A stretch of DNA of 27,979 bases, taken from NCBI GenBank assembly GCA_964444075.1, contig CAYUFF010000009.1, positions 1 through 27,979 on the forward strand, read 5' to 3'. The notes under the pieces are model-generated. The model was not told the DNA's origin. It did not search any database and was given only the letters and a program-made list of their open reading frames with translations. The translations under genes and the position numbers were made by a program. This document shows positions 12,034-20,242 of the stretch, in pieces. How positions within the stretch are numbered: position 1 is the first letter of the stretch; the number at the start of each line of letters is the position of its first letter. This stretch comes from CAYUFF01 sp964444075 (GTDB taxonomy: Archaea; Aenigmatarchaeota; Aenigmatarchaeia; CG10238-14; SCSR01).

Positions 12034-13967
12034 CCTCCCATCCTCGGTATCATTCCCGACATCATTAGGAATGTCGCCAGAGAAACGGCCGAGAAGATGA
12101 GAAAGTTCTTCAGGAGGGCCGCGGAAAAGACCTTCAGCAACTCGAGCTTATCCTCTCCGTGGACTATGCTGGAGTAGTACCAGGAGAGTAGGAAAGTGTT
12201 CTGGATGAGGTAGATGCCCATGGCGATTACGAAGAAGTGTACGGGAATTATCTTGTTCACGTCCGCGATTATCGTCAGGAAACCACCCCTCACGGCGAAG
12301 GGAAGCTCTTTCTGCAGGTGGAAGACCGCCGAGAGGTAGGAATAGAGTTCGTAGACCATCAAGGTGGCGATCGCCGCTATCCCTATCGTGACACCTATGG
12401 ATATGGGTAGGAGGTATTCTAACATGAACCTTATCTCCGACGTAGTTTCCTCCATGATATCCTTAAAGTACTGCTCCACCTTCCAGAAACCCCTGAGGTA
12501 TTCTGAGATTATCAGCAGAGAGTAGGACGTCCGCTCCATGCCTTTCTTCAGGGATTCGCAGACGAGCTTGAATATGTTCTTGATAAGCTTCGAGGGGAAC
12601 AGCTTGAGCACTCCGTAGTCTTTGTCGAAGAACGCCCTCTCGAAGGTGTAACCCAGGCTCACCATTAGGTTGAGGGCGCCGCCGAAGAGCCCGGAGATTT
12701 TCAACCTTTTCGTCTTGTCCACGAGCTTCCTCATGCAAGATTCTACGGAATAACCCCTCTTCAGTATCTCCCCGAAGGTATAGAACGCTTCGCTCGCTTC
12801 CTCCTCCACGGTCCTGATGCTCCGCTCGATCCTGAGGTTTTTAAAGTAAGAGAAGAAAGAAAAGACCAACAACGCGAGTACGACGCCGAAGACTACCAGA
12901 AGGCTGTATAGGATGTGCTCGAGTAAGACGGTGTCGGCCGGCAGCGCCATTAAGTTCTTCCAGCCGAGGTACGCGACCGGGAGCCCGAGCAACAGCGACG
13001 GTATCGCGAGCGGGACCTCCACCCTCCTGTCCTTCACCTTCAGCAGGAAGTACCCTACCCTGGTCGCTTCGGGGTGCTCCCTTATGTCGATGCTGCCGAA
13101 AGTCAGCGGCCTCTTCTGTAGGCTGTAGAAGATGAACAAAGAAAGTACGATCGGGAGCGTGACGTCGTAGACGAAGATTAGCGAGTAGGGGTCTATACTC
13201 TTCGCCAAGAAAATCGTAAGTATCGGTAGCAGGCTGGTAGTTAGCATCGGGAGCAAGATTCCCAGGTAGGTTATCAGCATCGACGAAGACTTGAGCTCGC
13301 TTCCGTAAGACTTGAGCCTTTCCTCGTTCCTCTCTATCAGCAGGCGCAGCGCTTCGTCGTACATCTTCTTCCTCTCGTGGGAAGGCGCTATCAACGAGGA
13401 CTTTATCAGCTCTATCGCCTCCACGAACTCCTTGTTTTCCCTTTCCCACTTCCTGGAAAAATCTTCCAAGAGTTCCTCGACGTCCCTGTAAACCCCAGCC
13501 TCAAGCCTCCACAGCCTTATCTGCAGGTCTCTCCCTATGGGACCTCCTAAAGAGGCCGCGGCGAAGCTCACGGCCCTTTCAAGGTTCGGAGAGAATTGCA
13601 GGGAGATTATCATGTAAAGGATGCAGAGCAGCAGGTCCGTGTTCGCCCTGATCCTTATGTACTTCTCGTAGAAGTTGGGGAAGTTGAAGAGGAAAAAGAC
13701 CACGACTCCGCCTATGAGTGCTACGGAGAGGACGACCATCAGGTTCAGCTTAAGGTAGAGGAGGGCCCCCACCAGAGTCAGGACGAGGAAGGATACGAAG
13801 AGCGAAACGTTCACCACGTCGTAGGGCTCTACCATCAGTCCGCAGAAATCGATCTTCGCCCTCAGGTTTTTCTCGAACTCTTCAGGAAGCTTCTTCTTAG
13901 GAAAGAACTTCCTCAACAGGAACGCGAGCCTCTCGTACAGGGTCAGCTCCAGCTTCCTTTCACCCAT
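12030..13967 (-). CDS. FlaJ/TadC-like membrane platform protein, duplicated T2SSF type
   Basis: Inner-membrane platform of an archaeal type IV pilus or secretion system. At 645 aa it contains several hydrophobic helices in two halves. Each half has a cytoplasmic helical part (SPNLERAVSFAAASLGGPIGRDL in the first; GYSVESCMRKLVDKTK and GYTFERAFFDKD in the second) followed by membrane helices, the layout of two fused T2SSF/FlaJ domains. The first eight bases overlap the end of the ATPase gene (ATGGGTGA), showing an operon. The partner is the ATPase at 13960-16203. The exact machine (pilus, archaellum-like or secretion) is not shown by the sequence. Confidence 0.85.
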   Translation of the reverse strand: MGERKLELTLYERLAFLLRKFFPKKKLPEEFEKNLRAKIDFCGLMVEPYDVVNVSLFVSFLVLTLVGALLYLKLNLMVVLSVALIGGVVVFFLFNFPNFYEKYIRIRANTDLLLCILYMIISLQFSPNLERAVSFAAASLGGPIGRDLQIRLWRLEAGVYRDVEELLEDFSRKWERENKEFVEAIELIKSSLIAPSHERKKMYDEALRLLIERNEERLKSYGSELKSSSMLITYLGILLPMLTTSLLPILTIFLAKSIDPYSLIFVYDVTLPIVLSLFIFYSLQKRPLTFGSIDIREHPEATRVGYFLLKVKDRRVEVPLAIPSLLLGLPVAYLGWKNLMALPADTVLLEHILYSLLVVFGVVLALLVFSFFSYFKNLRIERSIRTVEEEASEAFYTFGEILKRGYSVESCMRKLVDKTKRLKISGLFGGALNLMVSLGYTFERAFFDKDYGVLKLFPSKLIKNIFKLVCESLKKGMERTSYSLLIISEYLRGFWKVEQYFKDIMEETTSEIRFMLEYLLPISIGVTIGIAAIATLMVYELYSYLSAVFHLQKELPFAVRGGFLTIIADVNKIIPVHFFVIAMGIYLIQNTFLLSWYYSSIVHGEDKLELLKVFSAALLKNFLIFSAVSLATFLMMSGMIPRMGG

Positions 13968-16203
13968 ACTTCAACCTCTGCTTGAACCAGTTCAGCCACC
14001 TCTCGAAAATAAGCTTGGAATCTAACTCACCGACCTCTTCCTTTACCTGCTCGCAGATTAAGTGGAACATCTCGTTAGCCTCCACGCACCAGTCGGCTTC
14101 GAGTATCTCCGGCCTGCCGAGCTTTTTTGAAAACTCGACCATGGTTTCCTTCACCTTAGCTCTCAGCAGAATGTTCTCCCACACGAGGTCCCAAGCACCG
14201 TGCCATTCTCTTACTCTCTTCGCTATCTCGTTAATGACCCAAGATTCCCCATCCAGCAGCACGTCGGTCGGCTTGAGCCTATCCTCCTTAGCGGAGTACC
14301 TGAGCAAGGGTACGAATCCACCCTCAGCTTCCGGGTCTTCCTTCCAACCTTTCCTTACCTCCGTAACCTCTATAACCCTTCTATACCTGTGCAACCCATC
14401 CGGAGACCTGAGCATGGAGCATATCACTATTATGTCGCAAGCCTTGAAGCTCGTGGGAGGAACGCCTAGGTCGTGGACTATCCTGTCGAAAACTCCGTAT
14501 GGAGATTCCGCGTGGATCGTTCCGGCTACCATGTTCGATAACGCCCCTATCCTCATCGCCTCGAAAAGCGTTAGCGCTTCCTTCCCCCTCACCTCCCCTA
14601 TTATGAGCACAGATTCGCCCAACCTCAGGCCGGTACGTAAAGCTTCTTCTGGAGGCACCTCAGCTTCGACTTTCGTGATTACAGACCTGGTCTTCATCCT
14701 TTCTACGTTGTACCCCAGCTTTCTCATCGTATCGACGCTTATCTCGAGAGTATCTTCGATGACTATTATCCTGTGCTTCCTCATCAGCTCTAGCATGAGG
14801 GCGTTGAGGAAAGATGTTTTTCCGGCCCCGCGAGAACCGGCTACGAGGATCGTCCTCCCTCCCTGAACCAAGAAGTTCATGAGGCCCGCGCAGAACGAAT
14901 CTATCATACCAACTTTCACGAAGAGCGGTAGGGTCCAAGGCCTTTCCCTGTGCCTCCTGAAAGCAAAAGCTAGCCCGGTCGGCGATAGGGGCCTGGTTAT
15001 CACGCAGACCCTTGCCCTACCTCCTGGAACGGTAAGCTCCGTGTCTAACACTGGGTTGGCTTCGTCGAGAGGCCTTCCTGAGTAGAGCCTAAACCTCGTC
15101 GCCCAACCCTCGGCATCCTCTTTACTGGGTATAAGGTTTGTTTCACACTCTTCGAAATCCGAGTGAACAACATAAATCGGCGATAGACCTACTGGAGAGT
15201 TTATGTAAACGTCCTGAACCCTTTCGTCAGCCAAAACGAGTTCTAAAACACCGAACCCAGCTGTATACCTCACCAGGATTTTCGCCAACTCCTCGATTTC
15301 ACTCTTACGTAACACGATTCCTATGGCTTCGGAAATTTCTCTTATCCTCTCCATCCCCATGCTGAAAAAGATTTCTCTCGCTCTTTCGAGTTCCGTCACC
15401 TCCTCGGGCGGCTTGGCAGCGACCATGCTCCTGTAAGCGGCATCGAGTATCCTGTATTTTTCAGGGGTGAGCTTGAATTCCGGAGAGAAAATGTAATAAT
15501 AATCTCTAACGGCTCCAGGAACCCTCCAAACCTCGACCCTCATACCACCGTTTATACTATACTTCTCTATCAGGTAAGCTCCTTTTGGAGGGGTTAGCTT
15601 AAAGCTCGTGAACATGAAGGGAAGCCTTATGGTGGGGTGGAAGAGCTCCCTGTAAATCTTTCTGTCCCCAACCCTGTAGTCCTTGAGCCTCGGGATGGCG
15701 TAAGCTATTATCTGCGAGGTAGATAAAATTCTCTGCAGGGGTAGCAGGACGTTGTTCAGGTAGATAGAAGCACACTCCATAAACTTTTCGTTTTCGCAGC
15801 TTTTCATCCTGAACTTTATCTCCCTAACCCTCCTCGAGACGAGTAGGTAAGCCCTTATAGGGTCTTTCCTGAGAGCTTCCCTTACTATGAAGTTTAGCTC
15901 GTTAACCCTTCCCGGGAAGAACTTCTCGCACTCGGCCGGTCCTAGCCTCTCGAAGCTTATTAACCTCTTCTCCTCCAAGATTTTCCTTTGAATCCTTACG
16001 AGCTCCTCGATGAGCTTTACTTGCGGGTAATCGTACTCCCTGTCTATCACCTCTGAAATGACGATTTTTTCCACGCCTTTGAGTTCTTTGAGGAGGTTGA
16101 ACACGAGTCCCATGCAAGCTTCCGAGTCCTCGATACTAGGTTCTATCACCCACCTTTTCGCATCTATCTTAAGAACGCCGTCCCGAAATTCATAATCCAC
16201 CAT
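13960..16203 (-). CDS. type II/IV secretion system (pilus assembly) ATPase
   Basis: Hexameric motor of the GspE/PilB/TadA/VirB11 family. Walker A is GSRGAGKT at 456-463, the Asp box is IEDTLEI near 482-488, Walker B-like LIIGEVRGKEA lies near 533-543, and the His box GTIHAES is at 561-567. An N-terminal region of ~290 residues without recognised motifs precedes the N2 domain, making it long (747 aa) as in archaeal TadA-like ATPases. ATG 16203 starts it; the stop overlaps the FlaJ/TadC-like start by 8 bp. It would power pilin assembly with the next two genes. No prepilin peptidase or major pilin is in the window. Confidence 0.92.
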   Translation of the reverse strand: MVDYEFRDGVLKIDAKRWVIEPSIEDSEACMGLVFNLLKELKGVEKIVISEVIDREYDYPQVKLIEELVRIQRKILEEKRLISFERLGPAECEKFFPGRVNELNFIVREALRKDPIRAYLLVSRRVREIKFRMKSCENEKFMECASIYLNNVLLPLQRILSTSQIIAYAIPRLKDYRVGDRKIYRELFHPTIRLPFMFTSFKLTPPKGAYLIEKYSINGGMRVEVWRVPGAVRDYYYIFSPEFKLTPEKYRILDAAYRSMVAAKPPEEVTELERAREIFFSMGMERIREISEAIGIVLRKSEIEELAKILVRYTAGFGVLELVLADERVQDVYINSPVGLSPIYVVHSDFEECETNLIPSKEDAEGWATRFRLYSGRPLDEANPVLDTELTVPGGRARVCVITRPLSPTGLAFAFRRHRERPWTLPLFVKVGMIDSFCAGLMNFLVQGGRTILVAGSRGAGKTSFLNALMLELMRKHRIIVIEDTLEISVDTMRKLGYNVERMKTRSVITKVEAEVPPEEALRTGLRLGESVLIIGEVRGKEALTLFEAMRIGALSNMVAGTIHAESPYGVFDRIVHDLGVPPTSFKACDIIVICSMLRSPDGLHRYRRVIEVTEVRKGWKEDPEAEGGFVPLLRYSAKEDRLKPTDVLLDGESWVINEIAKRVREWHGAWDLVWENILLRAKVKETMVEFSKKLGRPEILEADWCVEANEMFHLICEQVKEEVGELDSKLIFERWLNWFKQRLKYG

Positions 16204-16228
16204 ACACTAAATTTTTGGTGGGCAAAAA

Positions 16229-16870
16229 CTAATCTTTAACCTCCTTGAGCTTTTCCAAGAACTCTTCCAGCTTCCTTTCCAAGACTTTGGCAGACTGAAG
16301 GACAACTTCCTCTGGCTTGAGGCCGCAGACGCTTTCCACGGTGAAGACGAACGAATCTTCCTTAACACCCTCACCACCCTCCTTCGGGAGATTCCTGTAG
16401 CCTACTACTGCGCCCTGCCACTTGGCGTGCTCTCTACCCGTGCCTAGCTGCGCCGTAGCTTCGAGCTTCAACTCCTCGCCCTCGAACAACTCAACGATAG
16501 GAATCTTCTCGAACCTGGGCTTGACGTCTTCGGCCTCGCTCTTCAAGTCCCCAGAGTACACCATGCAAGGTCCTTTCTTTTCCAAGGTGAGCTTTACCTG
16601 GCATCTGCTGCAACCCTTCCCTCCGCACTCACACTCTTTCGGTAACCTGTAGGAATCCGGCTTGAAAGTCAACGGTACTAACCCGAGCCTGTGCGCGATG
16701 ATTTCGTCGGGAAGTACGGAGTCGTTCTTGATGAAATCCACCCACTCTATCGCCATCGTAGGAATTTCCGAGAGCATAACCCTCCTCAACGCGTTCGCGA
16801 ACGCCGGGGATACGCCCTCTAAGAGAAACTCGACCTCCAAGTCGTCTTTCCTCACAACCTTCACTTCCAT
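16229..16870 (-). CDS. rpoD: DNA-directed RNA polymerase subunit D (Rpo3)
   Basis: Assembly-platform subunit of archaeal RNA polymerase, related to bacterial alpha and eukaryotic RPB3. Family blocks are SPAFANALRRVMLSEIPTMAIE (residues 21-42), DEIIAHRLGLVPLTF and the C-terminal dimer helices FTVESVCGLKPEEVVLQSAKVLERKL. A compact insertion CECGGKGCSRC (Cys80, 82, 87, 90) replaces the larger ferredoxin-like domain of some archaeal D subunits and could bind Zn or an Fe-S cluster. At 213 aa it is short. The usual ribosomal protein neighbours (S11, L18e) are absent. ATG 16870 is 24 bp after the stop of the small ORF upstream. Confidence 0.96.
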   Translation of the reverse strand: MEVKVVRKDDLEVEFLLEGVSPAFANALRRVMLSEIPTMAIEWVDFIKNDSVLPDEIIAHRLGLVPLTFKPDSYRLPKECECGGKGCSRCQVKLTLEKKGPCMVYSGDLKSEAEDVKPRFEKIPIVELFEGEELKLEATAQLGTGREHAKWQGAVVGYRNLPKEGGEGVKEDSFVFTVESVCGLKPEEVVLQSAKVLERKLEEFLEKLKEVKD

Positions 16871-16894
16871 AGAATTCTTTTTGTCGACGTTCCC

Positions 16895-17080
16895 TTAAAT
16901 CTTTTTTGATTCCTTAAGTCTCCTCAAGTCGTTGTAAATCGACTCGACAATCTCGTAAACTTCTCTAAGGTTGTTCTTTACGGATGACGGAACTTTATTT
17001 CGCTCTCTTAAAAATTCGGATGTAACGGTATATTCTATGCCTACTTTGCGAAAGTCTTCAAGAAGTTTAGAAGCTAACAC
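16895..17080 (-). CDS. hypothetical 61-aa helical protein
   Basis: A small ORF starting GTG 17080 and ending KESKKI 24 bp before RNA polymerase subunit D. It is mostly helical and charged (LREVYEIVESIYNDLRRLKESKK). The frame stays open upstream to about 17165 (reading ...LLYFTGKSFGYVQEKDRN...) without an ATG, so the true protein could be longer with an unusual start. A TATA-like CTTTTATAC on the minus strand lies at about 17145-17153. I do not recognise the family. It may be co-transcribed with subunit D. Confidence 0.45.
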   Translation of the reverse strand: MLASKLLEDFRKVGIEYTVTSEFLRERNKVPSSVKNNLREVYEIVESIYNDLRRLKESKKI

Positions 17081-17193
17081 GACGATTGATTCTTTGCGAT
17101 TTCTATCCTTTTCTTGTACGTACCCAAAAGATTTTCCTGTAAAGTATAAAAGGATGTTCGCTTTCGACGGCTATGCTTCGGGTTGAAGGTGTA

Positions 17194-17248
17194 TTGAAAG
17201 TAAAAATTTCAAGTTTACTTAAACCTTTGAAAGTACTAAATTTCAAGT
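17194..17248. repeat. two copies of an inverted-repeat element
   Basis: TTGAAAGTA...AAATTTCAAGT occurs at 17194-17214 and again at 17227-17248, 33 bp apart. Each copy contains the internal inverted repeat TTGAAA/TTTCAA. It lies 40-100 bp upstream of the TATA-like box for the minus-strand 61-aa ORF/subunit D genes and beyond the 3' end of the FKBP gene. The three-turn spacing suits a dimeric regulator bound to one face of the DNA (inference). Confidence 0.5.
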
Positions 17249-17298
17249 GCTGTGGAAAGAATTCAACGCATACGGTTGTTTTTGGGTAAGGTTGTTCT

Positions 17299-17955
17299 CT
17301 AAAACTTGACCTCGAAAGAGACGCTTTCGAAGCTCTTTATCCAAGTTTTTATCAAGCTGGCTATCCTCGCTTTCGTCGTCGGTGGCACGTCCAACCTTTC
17401 CGTGAGTATCCTCACGCGCTTTTCTCCGAACTCGAGCTTAAACTTACCTTCTCCCAGGCCCGTGAGCTCCTCGACCAACGCTTTCACCTTTTCTTTATCG
17501 TCCTCGACCACGCCTTCAATTTCGATTTCGTATACGACTTCCTTTCCCGCGAGGGGGTGGTTGAAGTCCACGCTCACCCTTCCTCCGGAGACGCTCAACA
17601 CCCTAGCGGGAACTCCGTTGAAATAAACGACGTCACCGGGCTTTGGCTTTACGTTCCTTTCCCTGAATTCGGAAAGGGGGAGAAGCTTTACCAAATCTTC
17701 CCTCCTTTCCCCGAAAGCCTCCTCTGGTTTGAGTTCGACGAGTCTCTTCTCGCCTACTTCCATTTTTTCAAGTTCCTCTTCCAGCCTTTTGAGTAGCATT
17801 CCTTCGCCGACTATGACAAGCCTCGGCTTGTACTTCACGCCCTCCCTGTAAATTCCGCTAGCCTTCGCAACTTCTTCCTTAGTGGTTTCGAAGACCTCTC
17901 CGGTAGACTTAACCTTTCCCGTAAGTTCCACGTAGACGAAGCTGCCCCTTTCCAT
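17299..17955 (-). CDS. FKBP-type peptidyl-prolyl isomerase (SlyD-like)
   Basis: Prolyl isomerase and chaperone. The N-terminal FKBP fold (FVYVELTGKVKSTGEVFETT) is split by an insert-in-flap domain (KPGDVVYFNGVPARVLSVSGGRVSVDFNHPLAGK), and DFNHPLAGK is the SlyD/archaeal FKBP hallmark returning to the FKBP core. A further C-terminal part of ~70 residues (VKALVEELTGL...SLIKTWIKSFESVSFEVKF) is common in archaeal long FKBPs. I prefer ATG 17955 (MERGSFVYVEL) over the upstream TTG codons at 17973-17968. It starts 24 bp after the Dph2 stop, likely in one transcript. Cytoplasmic. Confidence 0.92.
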   Translation of the reverse strand: MERGSFVYVELTGKVKSTGEVFETTKEEVAKASGIYREGVKYKPRLVIVGEGMLLKRLEEELEKMEVGEKRLVELKPEEAFGERREDLVKLLPLSEFRERNVKPKPGDVVYFNGVPARVLSVSGGRVSVDFNHPLAGKEVVYEIEIEGVVEDDKEKVKALVEELTGLGEGKFKLEFGEKRVRILTERLDVPPTTKARIASLIKTWIKSFESVSFEVKF

Positions 17956-17979
17956 AAATATAACTCTCAACAACCTTGC

Positions 17980-18933
17980 TTAAAGTTTTTTAAGCATTCT
18001 CATGGCGTCTTCGGCATCGACTAAAGGTATCTCGAACCTCGCTAGATCGTCGATGGCAAGCCTCGGGCAGGCGAGGGAAACTAGAGCATCGAGCTTCAAC
18101 CCCACCAACTTCTCAGGAGAAACTTCGTCCATCGCGCACATGTAAACTTCCTTCCCAGCTTTCTCGAGCCTCTTAACAAGCTCCTCCACACCCTTCCTCA
18201 TCTGACCGAGCTTCCAGCTTATCAAAATCCCGACTTTTTTCGCTTCCTCCAGCTTGGAAAGGTTCCAAGCTTTTATTTTCATGACGCTAAGCCTATCGTT
18301 TTCCATACTGGTTATCCTACCCCTTTCCAAGTCCAGCCAGAACGTCGGCTTGTGCGTGGAGAGAGCAAGACCAAGAGGATGAAACTTTCCGGCCGAAATA
18401 CAAAGGAAGCAATCCACCAAGCTCTCCACGCTTTTCGCAGCGCTGAGGTTACAGCCGGTGATCTCGCCGTCGTAGCGCAAGCCCCTTCTTACGAAAACTT
18501 TCTTGCCTTTCTCTTCGAGAAACTCTTTTACGTGCTCTATGAGTTTGACGAACTGGAGCGTGGAAACCAAGCCGACGCGCTCGAATCCCGAGAGTTTCGA
18601 GAACTCCATACTCAGGATTTCTCTCACCCTGCTCTCTTCGACGTCGATGAAGTACTCCCAGTAAACTACGGGAATTTTTTTAGTTTCAACGAACTTCGAG
18701 TGCCCTATCTGCAGGATAGCGTCGCATCCTAGCCTGAGAGCGTCATCTTCCCTAACGTCGCACCCACCGAAAGTTTCCTCGCAGCAGATTATCGGGAAAA
18801 AACCCTTCTTCTTAAGATGCTCGGCTATCTCCTGAACTTTCGGCTTAATTCCCTCGCCGAACTGAACGAAGACCTTTTTTGCCTCAAGTTTCTTCAACTC
18901 TTCTATAACGCTTTCGACGTTCATGGTAAACAT
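17980..18933 (-). CDS. dph2: diphthamide biosynthesis protein Dph2
   Basis: Radical-SAM-type enzyme making the first C-C bond of diphthamide on elongation factor 2, using 3-amino-3-carboxypropyl from SAM. The three cluster-binding cysteines in their usual contexts are Cys58 (TFGGCD), Cys161 (ITGCN) and Cys289 (SLACPRLAIDD). At 317 aa it fits the archaeal homodimeric enzyme. ATG 18933 (MFTMN) or ATG 18924 starts it. The divergent SWIM-like gene begins only 14-29 bp away, so their promoters must overlap coding sequence. Confidence 0.95.
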   Translation of the reverse strand: MFTMNVESVIEELKKLEAKKVFVQFGEGIKPKVQEIAEHLKKKGFFPIICCEETFGGCDVREDDALRLGCDAILQIGHSKFVETKKIPVVYWEYFIDVEESRVREILSMEFSKLSGFERVGLVSTLQFVKLIEHVKEFLEEKGKKVFVRRGLRYDGEITGCNLSAAKSVESLVDCFLCISAGKFHPLGLALSTHKPTFWLDLERGRITSMENDRLSVMKIKAWNLSKLEEAKKVGILISWKLGQMRKGVEELVKRLEKAGKEVYMCAMDEVSPEKLVGLKLDALVSLACPRLAIDDLARFEIPLVDAEDAMRMLKKL

Positions 18934-18947
18934 TAAAGCCTTCCGCG

Positions 18948-19072
18948 ATGAAATTGTTTTGTATGCAGACCCTTTCGGATTTTCTCTACGAGAAGGGTAA
19001 GAAGTTGTTGAGGGAGGGAAGGGTAACGAAAGAGGTCGAGACGAGCAGCAGGATTCACTTCACGGTAGCGAG
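18948..19072 (+). CDS. partial N-terminus of a SWIM zinc-finger-like protein, cut by the gap
   Basis: Plus-strand frame starting ATG 18948 (or ATG 18963, MQTLSDFLYEKGKK) and open into the N-run. The visible residues (YEKGKKLLREGRVTKEVETSS, then IHFTVA) resemble the segment preceding the CxCxnCxH motif in archaeal SWIM proteins (lysine-rich helix, EGRV, then beta strands), but the zinc motif itself would be in the gap. Codon use (AAG, GAG, AGG, GTC, ACG) matches genuine genes here, unlike the opposite strand. This contradicts a continuous RNase HII frame across the Ns. Confidence 0.5.
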
Positions 19073-19172
19073 NNNNNNNNNNNNNNNNNNNNNNNNNNNN
19101 NNNNNNNNNNNNNNNNNNNNNNNNNNNNNNNNNNNNNNNNNNNNNNNNNNNNNNNNNNNNNNNNNNNNNNNN
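19073..19172. other. assembly gap (100 Ns)
   Basis: Exactly 100 Ns, the usual placeholder for a scaffold gap of unknown length. The ends of two convergent genes, RNase HII and the SWIM-like protein, are lost in it. Confidence 0.98.
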
Positions 19173-19742
19173 CCACCTTTTCACGAACTCTATGGTTCTT
19201 GGGTCGTGAGGGTAGCCTGTTCCGAAGTCGAAGTTAACCTCCTTCTTTATCCCCTCTATCGCCGCATCCCTCTCGACCTTCGCAACTATGGAGGCCGCGC
19301 TCACTACTGGCACGCTCTCGTCCAAGTAATTCTTCACCACGAGCTCGACGTCGTTTTCGAAGGTTTCCGGAAGGTTTTGAAGGATCAGTCGCTTGAACTT
19401 CTCTGGATTCGCCTCCAGAGAATCGACGTAAACCTTCTTTGCCTTGCACATTTCGATCGCCCTAGCGATTTTCATCGCCTCTATCATGTCCAAGTTTATT
19501 CCGCTTGCTCTGTAGGAATCGATCTTGCACGGCTGGACCCTGAAGACCACTACCGACTCGGAAAGCGACTCTATTATCTCGTAGAGTTCAGACCTTCTTC
19601 TGGGGGAGAGTTGCTTCGAATCCTTAACGCCAACGAGCCTGAGGTTTTCTTCCTTACTTTCCTCTATGGTAACGCAAGCTATCACCAACGGTCCTATCAA
19701 CGCCCCCCTTCCAGCTTCATCTACACCTGCGATTAACATCAT
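19173..19742 (-). CDS. rnhB: ribonuclease HII, C-terminus missing in the gap
   Basis: Removes RNA from RNA/DNA hybrids, including single ribonucleotides and Okazaki primers. GVDEAGRGALIGPLV (residues 6-20) holds the first Asp-Glu pair and the GRG motif; KDSKQLS, VYVDSLEANPEKF (third carboxylate) and AASIVAKVERD (fourth) are in place. The frame reaches the N-run after GTGYPHDPRTIEFVKRW, about 190 residues, so 20-35 residues are probably missing. The apparent continuation beyond the Ns to 18933 has poor resemblance to any RNase HII tail and lies opposite a better frame. The start overlaps the CarS stop by 4 bp (ATGA). Confidence 0.92.
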
Positions 19743-20206
19743 ATCGCCTCCTTGAACCCGAGCTTACAGGCTACTAGGTTGGTTGCCACGTGTAAAAGAG
19801 AAAGTGTAAAAAATAAAAAGATGATTTCGAGCGGCGAAAAGAGGTAGTAAGTGAAAGCGAGAGCTCCCACTATCCAGTCTACCTGGTCAAAAGGCACCCA
19901 GCTTTCGCTTTCTTTCAAGCCTTTCCTCCTTTTGAAATAACTCTTCACCAAATCTCCGAGCAACGCTCCCAAGCTCATCAGGAACCCGTCCAAAACGCTT
20001 ATCCTTCCTATGGGAGAAAAACTCAAGAAGTATCCAGTTAGAGTGCCGAAAGCAACTCCGCCTACGAAACCCCTCCAGGTTTTGTTCTTCCCGAAGAGTT
20101 CTCGGTTGATAGGAGCGTTCAAAGAGGGTAAGAGTTTGGCCAGTATTACTGGAAACCCGTTCGCTACCATAGCTGGGAAGATCTTTACCAGCGCTACGTA
20201 TAACAT
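19739..20206 (-). CDS. carS: CDP-archaeol synthase
   Basis: Membrane enzyme of archaeal lipid synthesis that transfers CMP from CTP to unsaturated archaetidic acid. Hallmarks are GKNKTWRGFVGG (residues ~39-50), GDLVKSYFKRRKG and the SWVPFDQVDWIVG block, with several membrane helices in 155 aa. Its short length is normal for CarS. It supplies CDP-archaeol to enzymes such as the CDP-alcohol phosphotransferase at 20617. ATG 20206 has a TATA-like box about 28 nt upstream. Operon with RNase HII through an ATGA overlap. Confidence 0.95.
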   Translation of the reverse strand: MLYVALVKIFPAMVANGFPVILAKLLPSLNAPINRELFGKNKTWRGFVGGVAFGTLTGYFLSFSPIGRISVLDGFLMSLGALLGDLVKSYFKRRKGLKESESWVPFDQVDWIVGALAFTYYLFSPLEIIFLFFTLSLLHVATNLVACKLGFKEAI

Positions 20207-20242
20207 CGATTAAATTTTTCTGTCCCGAAGAAAATTTAACTT
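20207..20242. promoter_or_regulatory. interlocked divergent promoters of carS and the YdjM-like gene
   Basis: TTAAATTTTT (about 20210-20219) is centred ~29 nt before the plus-strand ATG 20243. GTTAAATTTTC on the minus strand (20229-20239) is centred ~28 nt before the minus-strand ATG 20206. Each TATA box sits beside the other gene's start codon, predicting two leaderless and mutually interfering transcripts. Confidence 0.5.

Noticed and set aside
13982..14866. 294-codon plus-strand frame opposite the secretion ATPase
   Set aside because: It lies antisense to Walker and His-box motifs and has a Ser-rich shadow composition.
18933..19072. Minus-strand continuation of RNase HII beyond the Ns
   Set aside because: The frame through Ns is accidental; the residues do not resemble an RNase HII tail and the opposite strand has better coding character.
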